From positions 1 to 6,521 of the forward strand of contig JAKAAI010000099.1 in assembly GCA_021797055.1 (NCBI GenBank): a stretch of 6,521 nucleotides of DNA, written 5' to 3'. The translations under genes and the position numbers were made by a program. The stretch's first letter is position 1. Each line of letters begins with the position of its first letter. The notes under the pieces were generated by a model. It worked only from the letters and a program-made list of their open reading frames with translations, did no database searches and was not told the DNA's origin. Shown here one piece after another: positions 1-6,236 of this stretch. This stretch comes from Thermoplasmata archaeon (lineage in GTDB: Archaea; Thermoplasmatota; Thermoplasmata; Thermoplasmatales; Thermoplasmataceae).

Positions 1-5
1 CAGTA

Positions 6-1067
6 ATGCCGGAAGATCAGACAGAAATGCTTGTTTCGGCAGTTGATGAATTCTGCAGGAAATATATCGAAGGGCAGGCCCTGAGGATAGAAAGAACAGG
101 CCTGGATAAGGATTTGATTGAAAAACTAGGTTCTCAGGGCTTTATCGCCCTCAAGTTTCCGGAAGAGTATGGAGGGTCACTTTTGCCTGACGACGCATAT
201 TTGCAGGTTCTAAAAACATTTGCATCATATTCCCCTTCTGTTTCTCTGTTCATAGCTGTGCAGAACTCAATTATATTCCCGCTGCTGATTAAAACAGCAG
301 AAACTGCCGATATACTCAAGGAAATTGCAGCAGGCAAAAAATCGGCCGGCTTTTCGCTTTCCTCATCCACTATGAGCAAAGAATCACTTGGAAGTTTGGA
401 TTTCTCAGGAAAATCTTCTGCAGGAATCAAGAATTACGTTCTTGGGCCTGGGCTCGATATTCTCCTTATTTCCGCAGACTCCCTGCCAGATGCACTTCTT
501 CTCTTTACATCCGGATTTAAAATAAAGGAGAAATATCCAGTTCTCGGTTTCAGGGGGCTTGGAATCTCGTCAGTAGAATTCTCGGATTCATCTTACATAG
601 TAATTTCAAAGGAAAATGGACGTTCAATGTTAGAATCTGCAGTCAAAGGTATGGGAAATGCAGTTTCTGCAATAGCTTTGGGCATTGCAAATGGGGCAAT
701 TGGCAAAGCTATGGAATATTCAAAGGTAAGAAGCACGTTCGGCCATCTGCTAATGGATTACGAACCTGTGGCTTATCCCCTCTCAATAATGAAGAGTGAA
801 ATCGATGAACTTTCATTATATCTTGCAAGGTGGAATTCGCTTTCCGAAATGGAAAAATTGGCTGTCAAGATACGATCTATTGAGATTTCCATAAAGGCAT
901 CAAGACAATCCATTCAGTCTCACGGGGGATACGGATATCTGCAGGACTTTGGTGTTGAGAAATTCTACAGGGATTCCGCCACAATGCCCGCTTTGTTCAT
1001 GGAGGGGCAATCAGACAAGATATCACTGTCAGAACTTTCTTTCAATGGGAAGGCAGGCTTCCTTTAG
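6..1067 (+). CDS. Divergent acyl-CoA dehydrogenase family protein
   Basis: Flavoprotein-fold homologue of acyl-CoA dehydrogenases, which oxidise acyl-CoA thioesters at the alpha-beta bond in the cytoplasm and pass electrons to ETF. The N-terminal helical domain is recognisable (about residues 1-110, with FPEEYGG at 51-57). So is the C-terminal four-helix domain, with RSTFG at 242-246, QSHGGYGY at 304-311, YRD at 321-323 and MEGQ at 332-335. E333 sits where medium-chain enzymes carry the catalytic glutamate. The middle beta domain (about 115-200) is short and poorly conserved: the usual A-L-T-E-P-x-A-G-S-D stretch is replaced by a Ser-rich segment at 116-131. At 353 residues it is somewhat shorter than the usual 380 or so. 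The ATG at 6 fits the normal family N-terminus, but no in-frame stop is visible before the left edge, so an upstream start is possible. No ETF genes lie nearby. Family membership is secure; catalytic activity and substrate are not. Confidence 0.85.
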   Translation: MPEDQTEMLVSAVDEFCRKYIEGQALRIERTGLDKDLIEKLGSQGFIALKFPEEYGGSLLPDDAYLQVLKTFASYSPSVSLFIAVQNSIIFPLLIKTAETADILKEIAAGKKSAGFSLSSSTMSKESLGSLDFSGKSSAGIKNYVLGPGLDILLISADSLPDALLLFTSGFKIKEKYPVLGFRGLGISSVEFSDSSYIVISKENGRSMLESAVKGMGNAVSAIALGIANGAIGKAMEYSKVRSTFGHLLMDYEPVAYPLSIMKSEIDELSLYLARWNSLSEMEKLAVKIRSIEISIKASRQSIQSHGGYGYLQDFGVEKFYRDSATMPALFMEGQSDKISLSELSFNGKAGFL

Positions 1068-1076
1068 GATCCTCAA

Positions 1077-1481
1077 TCAGTATCCGGGCCTGATCAGACC
1101 ACCGATAAGACCGCCGACAGCCGGTATGAGGACAAGGTAGAACATCGTCTTCTCAACTATCGTGAGTGTTGAATCAAGAACAATGACATACAGCTCTGCA
1201 TCTGCCTTTTCTATTACAGCGAATTGTGTAAAGTACGGCATTGTATTATAAAGAAAGGTATCGCCATTAAGAACTGCAAGTGTTATAACGACTGCTACAA
1301 GGACAAATCCCGCTATAATGGTAGAAAGAACTCCCCTCGCAACACCCCTGCTGACAATACCAGCAATCAATCCAGCAAAGATGATAGCGTAAACTGAAAT
1401 CAGGGCAAAAAACGGTATCAGAATGAGCGCAACAACAACTCCTCCGATGAAGCTTCCAAATCTTTTAGGGGTTTTAATCAT
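1077..1481 (-). CDS. Small multi-pass membrane protein (DUF5518-like)
   Basis: Protein of 134 residues with about four hydrophobic segments (roughly 9-25, 27-43, 51-72 and 113-131). A more polar stretch of about 40 residues (73-112) lies between the last two. The first and last segments are Gly-rich and resemble each other (GSFIGGVVVAL at 9-19, AVGGLIGGLIRPG at 121-133), which suggests close helix packing. The overall look recalls the archaeal DUF5518 group of small Gly-rich membrane proteins, but that is recall from pattern and not a proven match. No catalytic motif is visible and I assign no function. The ATG at 1481 is supported by a TATA-like element centred 26 bases upstream, implying a leaderless mRNA. 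It lies downstream of the surface-protein gene on the same strand but has its own promoter. Its 3' end faces the acyl-CoA dehydrogenase gene with 9 bases between stop codons and no obvious T-run there. Confidence 0.75.
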   Translation of the reverse strand: MIKTPKRFGSFIGGVVVALILIPFFALISVYAIIFAGLIAGIVSRGVARGVLSTIIAGFVLVAVVITLAVLNGDTFLYNTMPYFTQFAVIEKADAELYVIVLDSTLTIVEKTMFYLVLIPAVGGLIGGLIRPGY

Positions 1482-1502
1482 TTAAAAGTTGTATCGGACA
1501 TG

Positions 1503-1511
1503 TTTATATAA
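1503..1511 (-). promoter_or_regulatory. TATA box of the small membrane protein gene
   Basis: On the - strand the sequence reads TTATATAAA, centred about 26 bases before the ATG at 1481. That is the spacing expected between an archaeal TATA box and a transcription start at the start codon itself. A second AT-rich element (TATAAAAA, 1514-1522) lies just upstream and could contribute to it. The ATG at 1501 on the same strand opens only a 7-codon frame ending at the real start, and would lie upstream of the predicted transcript start. Confidence 0.6.
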
Positions 1512-1569
1512 CCGTTTTTATAGTTGAATTGAGGTTTTATAATCTTTATCCCATCCATATATTGATTGA

Positions 1570-1577
1570 TTAAAAAG
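1570..1577 (-). terminator. Oligo-T terminator after the surface-protein gene
   Basis: Read on the - strand, a TTTTTAATC run begins about 10 bases after the stop codon of the surface-protein gene (stop at 1586-1588). Archaeal RNA polymerase often terminates at short T-runs without a hairpin. The downstream membrane-protein gene has its own TATA element, which is consistent with transcription ending here. Five T residues is a weak signal. Confidence 0.35.
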
Positions 1578-1585
1578 GCATTGAA

Positions 1586-3745
1586 CTATTGACTGCGATT
1601 CTTAGTATATTTTTTCCTCATGATCAGGACAGTTATAACTGCAACAAGAGCAATTATTCCAATAATTGTAATTAATAAGAAAAGTACGGTAGAAAAGAAG
1701 CTGGGATATAGTTCATTCATAATAAGAGTCACGGATGAACTGGAGTTCACATTTATATTCCTCGATATTGTCTGCGATATGGGTGTCAGTTCATATTCTC
1801 CGTTATAGTATACGGATATATTGTAAATGCCTGCCGCCAGAGTTAAAGTAGCTGTGCCGTTTGAATTTGTCTCAGCAAAGAACTGGAACCCGTTTGAACT
1901 GGACGTGGTCTTAATGACCGCGTTGGCTAAAGGATTACCATTATTACTAACAACCTTAACTTCTATTGTGAATATGTTGGCTATTATTCTGATGGAACCG
2001 TTATTATTCACTAGATTTACAGAGGCGTTATTGTAAACAAGGATCCCTTTCCAGTATGCCTGAACAGAATAGGTTCCATAAGGTATCAGAATGGATGTGG
2101 ACCCTTCACTGTTTGTGGTGTTGAAACCCAAAATTAAACCAGATGTATAGTTTTCCACTGTTACTTCAGAATCAGGAACTACGTTTCCGGATGCAGTTGT
2201 AACAATGAAAACTTGGGAATATGCGTTCACTACAATGCTAGATTTAGTGTTATTGTCAACATTGATGGCATTTGAATATACAAGACTGCTATGCCAGAAG
2301 ACTGTAAAGAAATAACTTCCGTATGGGACCTGATTTAAATATAGGGTGCCGTTAGAACCCGTTGCAATCAATGGAAGATTGATATTTAATGGGTTCTTAA
2401 TTTCAACTATTGTGTTTGAAAGCGTTTGCCCTTCAATGGATGTAAAGATAAATGATGGAGAGTAAACTTCTGTCACAATTGTAAAATTGCGTGAGGAATT
2501 ACTTATAGTCTGTTTGTGGTTGTAAACGTTAATTCCTTCCCATGTTACTAATAAGGTGTAATTACCAGGCGATAGAGCTGCTGTAGTAAGACCCTGCGAA
2601 TTTGTAACATTGGTTGATATTACGACGTTATTATAATCAATCGAGATTCCGGCCCCCATGAGCGGTCTCTGTTCAGAGTCAAGAACAGTAAAATTAGCTT
2701 TAATTGGCGGCTCTCCAATATATATTTGGATAGAGAGAATCGCATCTCTGCCGTAAAGTGCACCGTTTATATTGTAATAATTGTGGGCAGTATTGTCAGT
2801 AGCATTTATTGTTATTATATAATTCCCTGGAGCAAAACCGCTATAATTAAAGGAGAATGAATACGTTCTGGAAAAGGAAAATGCAGAATATGCTGTAACG
2901 GGCTGCATTTGTCCAGACAGGATGACATTTGACGAATACGTTATATTATAGTTTACAGGCCAGCTCGCAAAATCATATTCACCAAGTGGATCCGTAGCAT
3001 TTACCGATACAGTAACGGACTTATTCTGAGTTTCAGTGCTCAAGGAGCCATTATATTCTCCTGTTGAGGATATTACCCTCTCGTCTTGCAGGTTTAAGTA
3101 TGTTGATACCGGTATTATTGCTCTTGAATAGTAGAACGTTCCCTTGACATTTCCCCAATATGCACTGTAAATTTCGCTGGTGCTGCCTATTAATTCTATA
3201 TAAATCCTCAGGCTGTAATTTGTTGGTATGGTTTCATCAATGGTGGGTCCGGTGATAAGCACGGGCGTTGGAGTAGACCCTGGTGAAGTGATTGAAGTCG
3301 TTATTGACGGGCCGCTCCCCAGATCTGTTGTTGACCCATTTGGTGAGACCTCAACAAAGCTGGCATTAATCTTGCCTGCAGTTGGAGAAGATCCATTCTG
3401 CGCAAAATAAAACCATACGTATGAGGTACCATTCAACTTAAGGTCCCCCGAAAGCTGTGGGTATAAAATAAACGAGAGCGACAGATAATGAGTTGAACTA
3501 ACATTTTCCCCAGTGAGGTAATACTGGCTTGCGGTATCATTTATGGTATTAGAAATATGGAGGCTCTGTTCACTCCCCACAGTGACCGGTTTGCTTAAAT
3601 TATGGAAATAAACTGTTATATTCGTGACTCCACCAGGTGAGCCGGAATAGGGTTCGGCATTCACCTCGGAAGGCATAACTATAAACAAAGAAGATGCGAG
3701 TACCACAATTACCAGCGTAATTGCCAGAGTCTTACCTTTTATCAT
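1586..3745 (-). CDS. Large secreted, C-terminally anchored surface protein with four Ig/CarboxypepD-reg-like repeats
   Basis: Predicted type I cell-surface protein. Residue numbers count from the GTG at 3859, which would give 757 residues; I prefer the ATG at 3745 (residue 39). That start gives a textbook signal peptide, MIKGK followed by a hydrophobic core at about 43-62 and a likely cleavage site after VNA at 66-68. It is also preceded by AGAGGT nine bases upstream. The mature part begins with a beta-rich region (about 70-270), then an Ig/Fn3-like domain (about 275-380). Four tandem beta-sandwich repeats follow at about 386-466, 467-547, 548-629 and 630-719, each with G-x-Y and, in the first three, W-x4-VY. 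A transmembrane helix (721-747) and short basic tail (MRKKYTKNRSQ) end the protein. By hand I count about 29 N-x-S/T sequons, so heavy N-glycosylation is likely. The repeats resemble carboxypeptidase-regulatory/Cna-B-like folds; no enzymatic domain is seen. A role in the envelope or in adhesion is inference. Confidence 0.8.
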   Translation of the reverse strand: MIKGKTLAITLVIVVLASSLFIVMPSEVNAEPYSGSPGGVTNITVYFHNLSKPVTVGSEQSLHISNTINDTASQYYLTGENVSSTHYLSLSFILYPQLSGDLKLNGTSYVWFYFAQNGSSPTAGKINASFVEVSPNGSTTDLGSGPSITTSITSPGSTPTPVLITGPTIDETIPTNYSLRIYIELIGSTSEIYSAYWGNVKGTFYYSRAIIPVSTYLNLQDERVISSTGEYNGSLSTETQNKSVTVSVNATDPLGEYDFASWPVNYNITYSSNVILSGQMQPVTAYSAFSFSRTYSFSFNYSGFAPGNYIITINATDNTAHNYYNINGALYGRDAILSIQIYIGEPPIKANFTVLDSEQRPLMGAGISIDYNNVVISTNVTNSQGLTTAALSPGNYTLLVTWEGINVYNHKQTISNSSRNFTIVTEVYSPSFIFTSIEGQTLSNTIVEIKNPLNINLPLIATGSNGTLYLNQVPYGSYFFTVFWHSSLVYSNAINVDNNTKSSIVVNAYSQVFIVTTASGNVVPDSEVTVENYTSGLILGFNTTNSEGSTSILIPYGTYSVQAYWKGILVYNNASVNLVNNNGSIRIIANIFTIEVKVVSNNGNPLANAVIKTTSSSNGFQFFAETNSNGTATLTLAAGIYNISVYYNGEYELTPISQTISRNINVNSSSSVTLIMNELYPSFFSTVLFLLITIIGIIALVAVITVLIMRKKYTKNRSQ

Positions 3746-3754
3746 TGAAGGAAA

Positions 3755-3760
3755 ACCTCT
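3755..3760 (-). promoter_or_regulatory. Shine-Dalgarno-like site before the preferred start of the surface protein
   Basis: On the - strand AGAGGT lies 9 bases before the ATG at 3745 and shares GAGGT with the archaeal anti-SD complement GGAGGTG. It supports translation from the signal-peptide Met rather than from the upstream GTG at 3859. The two other in-frame ATGs upstream (3826 and 3787) would put extra polar residues ahead of the signal peptide. Confidence 0.5.
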
Positions 3761-3876
3761 TGCTGAGGAATATGCTTTGTGGTGCATCTTTGTACCAATA
3801 TTTCCGGCAAGAATACTATTAACCATTACATCTAAATTTATTGTAAACCGTGGAATCACTATTCCAGTAATGGATC

Positions 3877-3892
3877 TAATATATAGTATATT
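3877..3892. promoter_or_regulatory. Shared bidirectional TATA element between the surface-protein gene and coaA
   Basis: The 47 bases between the GTG at 3859 (-) and the ATG at 3907 (+) contain an AT-only block with a near-perfect inverted repeat, AATATA-TAG-TATATT (3878-3892, centre 3885). The centre is 26 bases from the - strand GTG and 22 bases from the + strand ATG, and the TAATATATA part is centred 26 bases from the ATG. It is therefore correctly placed as a TATA box for a leaderless coaA transcript and for a divergent transcript starting near 3859. If both promoters use the same bases, TBP binding in one orientation should exclude the other. Confidence 0.5.
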
Positions 3893-3906
3893 GATATGAT
3901 CGGTCT

Positions 3907-4869
3907 ATGGTTTCGGTTGTTACCTCCAAGGGTGGCAAGGAGACGCCTTATCTCACATTTGACAGGAGCAGCTGGAAAGAGCTGAGGAATTCCACTCCTT
4001 TGACCCTTAATACAGAAGATCTCGAAGAAATTAAGGGAATTAATGAAAATATATCGCTTGATGAGGTTTCTGACATTTATCTTCCAATGTCCAGACTCCT
4101 TCACCTCTATTACAAGGCCTCGAGGGCACTTTATCGTGCCAGAAGACAATTTCTTGGCATTGAACATGAAAAGATAACATTCATAATAGGAATTGCTGGA
4201 AGCGTAGCTGTTGGAAAAAGCACAACAGCAAGGTTGCTCAGAACTCTTATCTCATCCTGGCCAGGCTCACCAAAGGTTGATCTCATTCCAACTGATGGGT
4301 TCATATACCCAAACAGCGTGTTAATTGAAAGAAAAATACTAAATAGAAAGGGTTTTCCTGAAAGCTATAACATACGAAATCTGATATCATTTCTTTACGA
4401 TCTGAAGTCAGGAATTGGCAATCTGAAGGTACCGGTTTACTCCCACCTGACATACGATATCGTACCTGATAAATTCATCACTGTGGACAGGCCTGACATT
4501 CTTTTACTGGAGGGCCTGAATGTCCTGCAAACACCACAATCGAAAGAAGCAAGGGAACCACAGTTTTTCGTGTCTGATTTTTTTGATTTTTCTATATACA
4601 TAGATGCGGATCCATCATTTATAAAAAAATGGTTCATTGAGAGATTCAAGGTTCTCATGAGAACCGCATTCTCCAAGAAGGAGTCATATTTTAATTCCTA
4701 CTCCCGGCTGTCCATTGATGAGGCAGAAAGTGTCGCTGGAAAGATCTGGGATGAAATAAATGCCGTTAATCTATTGGAAAACATTGCGCCTACCAAGTAC
4801 CATGCACATCTGATACTTGAGAAGAACATCGATCATACCATCGATCACGTCCTGATGAGAAGGATTTAA
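3907..4869 (+). CDS. coaA: Type I (bacterial-type) pantothenate kinase
   Basis: Cytoplasmic ATP-dependent kinase that phosphorylates pantothenate to 4'-phosphopantothenate, the first step of CoA synthesis. The 320 residues align almost without gaps to E. coli CoaA (316 residues). Landmarks are TPYL-FDR at 13-20, KGINE at 43-47, SDIYLPMSRLL at 55-65, P-loop GSVAVGKST at 98-106 with K104, TDGF at 129-132 with the catalytic-type D130, KGFPESY at 148-154, VYSHLTYD at 177-184, LEGLNVLQ at 201-208, FVSDFFDFSIY at 221-231 and ENIAPT at 291-296. By position, E. coli K101, R106, D127, H177, R243 and N282 are kept (K104, R109, D130, H180, R246, N292), but Y240 is F243 and F247 is L250. The ATG at 3907 matches the family N-terminus and has a TATA element 26 bases upstream. 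Most archaea use pantoate kinase and phosphopantothenate synthetase instead; a bacterial-type enzyme is known from Picrophilus. Confidence 0.96.
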   Translation: MVSVVTSKGGKETPYLTFDRSSWKELRNSTPLTLNTEDLEEIKGINENISLDEVSDIYLPMSRLLHLYYKASRALYRARRQFLGIEHEKITFIIGIAGSVAVGKSTTARLLRTLISSWPGSPKVDLIPTDGFIYPNSVLIERKILNRKGFPESYNIRNLISFLYDLKSGIGNLKVPVYSHLTYDIVPDKFITVDRPDILLLEGLNVLQTPQSKEAREPQFFVSDFFDFSIYIDADPSFIKKWFIERFKVLMRTAFSKKESYFNSYSRLSIDEAESVAGKIWDEINAVNLLENIAPTKYHAHLILEKNIDHTIDHVLMRRI

Positions 4870-4890
4870 GATTGACAGAAAACATGGGGA

Positions 4891-4906
4891 ATTTTTAAAA
4901 AAAAAT
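4891..4906 (+). terminator. Possible T-run terminator after coaA
   Basis: The first 40 bases after the coaA stop contain a T5 tract followed directly by a long A tract (ATTTTTAAAAAAAAAT). The T5 could end the coaA transcript on the + strand. The A-rich part may also belong to the upstream element of the next promoter. The signal is short and ambiguous. Confidence 0.3.
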
Positions 4907-4910
4907 AGAA

Positions 4911-4921
4911 AAGAATAAAGA
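4911..4921 (+). promoter_or_regulatory. Weak TATA-like element before the MFS transporter gene
   Basis: GAATAAAGA is centred about 30 bases before the ATG at 4947 and follows a purine-rich stretch that could act as a BRE. A start of transcription near 4943 would leave a leader of only a few bases. No Shine-Dalgarno sequence precedes the ATG, which fits a leaderless or nearly leaderless message. The match is poorer than for the other promoters here. Confidence 0.3.
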
Positions 4922-4946
4922 ACATAGCCATTATCCACCCGCAAGA

Positions 4947-6233
4947 ATGGAGACGGAATTAAACAACAACTACATGCTCCCGGTGATAGGTTCTTTCCTA
5001 GGCTGGCTTATGGATGGGTACGTTACAATTTCCTATTTGATCCAGGAATCAACAATTCAACCCTTATTTTTTCCCGGTGACCTTTACATCATCTATTTCT
5101 TTCTATTCGTTGTTAATGGGATAGCCAGAGCTGTCGGCGCTGCCTTTTTAGGCAATTTCATAGGCGACAGGCTGGGAAGAAAAAGAATGATGGTTGTTAC
5201 GATCCTGATATTCTCACTATCAAGCTTCTCACTGGGTTTTCTTCCAACCTATGCACAGATAGGCCCTGCTGCTCCTATCATAATGGGAGTTCTTCTCTTC
5301 ATGATGGGCCTTTTTGCAGGAGCTGAGTATGGAGGAGGAACTGCCCTCTCCATGGAAAGTGTTCCGATGGAGAAGAGAAACCTCATGGGTGCTTTTGTCC
5401 AGAGCGGCTTCGGCGTAGGTTATGCAATTCTTGGGTTTGTATATTTTATTATATCCAGTGTGACTGGACCAGCTTATGTCACAATCGGTTGGAGGATCCT
5501 TTTTATCACAACTATCATCCCGGGACTTTCAGCCTTTGGAATCAGGTTCTTCATGCCGGAATCAAAGGTATTTGAAAACGCCAAGAAAAAGAAGGAGATT
5601 TACAAATTTCCTCTCCTGAAACTTGTAAGAGATTCCTGGAAAGTTATCCTAGTTCTCTTAGCAATTACTGGTGGATTGTTGTTCATAGACACAGCAACAT
5701 TCAGCCTATACCCAACAATTTTTCAGGAGGTTGACGGATTTACAAGACCAACAACCGGTTTCTGGGTGGCAATTATAAATCTGATCTCTATCGCTGGCGT
5801 TATTCTTGGGGGGACATTCGCGAGATTTTCCAATAAAAGACTTATTCACATGCTACGTTATTCTGTGATATTCCTGATTGCAACCATCATAATTGACATG
5901 TTCGCATTTTCGCATTCCTTATTAGATGTGGTGGTTGCTTTTTCGATCCAGGCATTCTTCGAGGCAATGATATTCTCGTCGTTGCCTGCATTCATGTCTG
6001 AATCTTTCAGTAAGCTATACAGGACTACAGGGGTCGGTTTCGTCTATAACCTAGGTTCAACATTAGGTTCTCTTGCAATCCTTGTTATACCGACTTTTTC
6101 GCTCATTTACGGTTGGAAGTTATTCTGGTTATTTTCAGTGGTTGGTGTCACTCTGATAATGTTACTTGGAATGTCCATTTCAGCCAGAATGGTTGCTGAG
6201 TCTGATAAAAGAGTTGATGCCATTACACAGTGA
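4947..6233 (+). CDS. MFS transporter, metabolite:H+ symporter-like
   Basis: Integral membrane carrier of 428 residues with about 12 hydrophobic segments and a cytoplasmic central loop at about 203-228 (basic KKKK at 213-216). Major facilitator hallmarks are visible. Motif A, G-N-F-I-G-D-R-L-G-R-K-R, is at 69-80 between helices 2 and 3. The segment GAEYGGGTALSMESVPMEKRNLMGAF at 125-150 is typical of the metabolite:H+ symporter and sugar-transporter branch, with E127, E137 and R144. FMPES follows helix 6 at 202-206. D23 lies in helix 1 and could take part in proton coupling. The corresponding second-half motif A (about 288-298) is degenerate, as is common. Relatives carry carboxylates, osmolytes or aromatic acids, and the substrate here cannot be read from the sequence. 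In an acidophile the large inward proton gradient would favour symport. The 3' end converges on the amidohydrolase gene with only 3 bases between the stop codons. Confidence 0.88.
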   Translation: METELNNNYMLPVIGSFLGWLMDGYVTISYLIQESTIQPLFFPGDLYIIYFFLFVVNGIARAVGAAFLGNFIGDRLGRKRMMVVTILIFSLSSFSLGFLPTYAQIGPAAPIIMGVLLFMMGLFAGAEYGGGTALSMESVPMEKRNLMGAFVQSGFGVGYAILGFVYFIISSVTGPAYVTIGWRILFITTIIPGLSAFGIRFFMPESKVFENAKKKKEIYKFPLLKLVRDSWKVILVLLAITGGLLFIDTATFSLYPTIFQEVDGFTRPTTGFWVAIINLISIAGVILGGTFARFSNKRLIHMLRYSVIFLIATIIIDMFAFSHSLLDVVVAFSIQAFFEAMIFSSLPAFMSESFSKLYRTTGVGFVYNLGSTLGSLAILVIPTFSLIYGWKLFWLFSVVGVTLIMLLGMSISARMVAESDKRVDAITQ

Positions 6234-6236
6234 GCA

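Noticed and set aside
134..430. Antisense open frame within the acyl-CoA dehydrogenase gene
   Set aside because: Low-complexity Ser/Ala-rich translation with no family features; the + strand frame carries the conserved motifs.
1482..1585. 104-base gap between the surface-protein and membrane-protein genes examined for a small RNA or hidden gene
   Set aside because: It holds only AT-rich TATA-like elements, an ATTG tandem and the T-run described; no stable stem or open frame of note.
3859..4167. Open frame of about 100 codons on the - strand, overlapping the divergent promoter and the 5' part of coaA
   Set aside because: It lies antisense to well-conserved coaA codons, has no recognisable motif or promoter, and would cover the intergenic region between two real genes.
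4437..4676. Antisense open frame within coaA
   Set aside because: Shadow of conserved coaA codons; no start signal or motif.
4827..4847. Direct repeat CATCGATCA, two copies 12 bases apart
   Set aside because: It encodes a repeated I-D-H in CoaA (residues 308-310 and 312-314) and has no further copies, so it is a coding coincidence and not an iteron or CRISPR.
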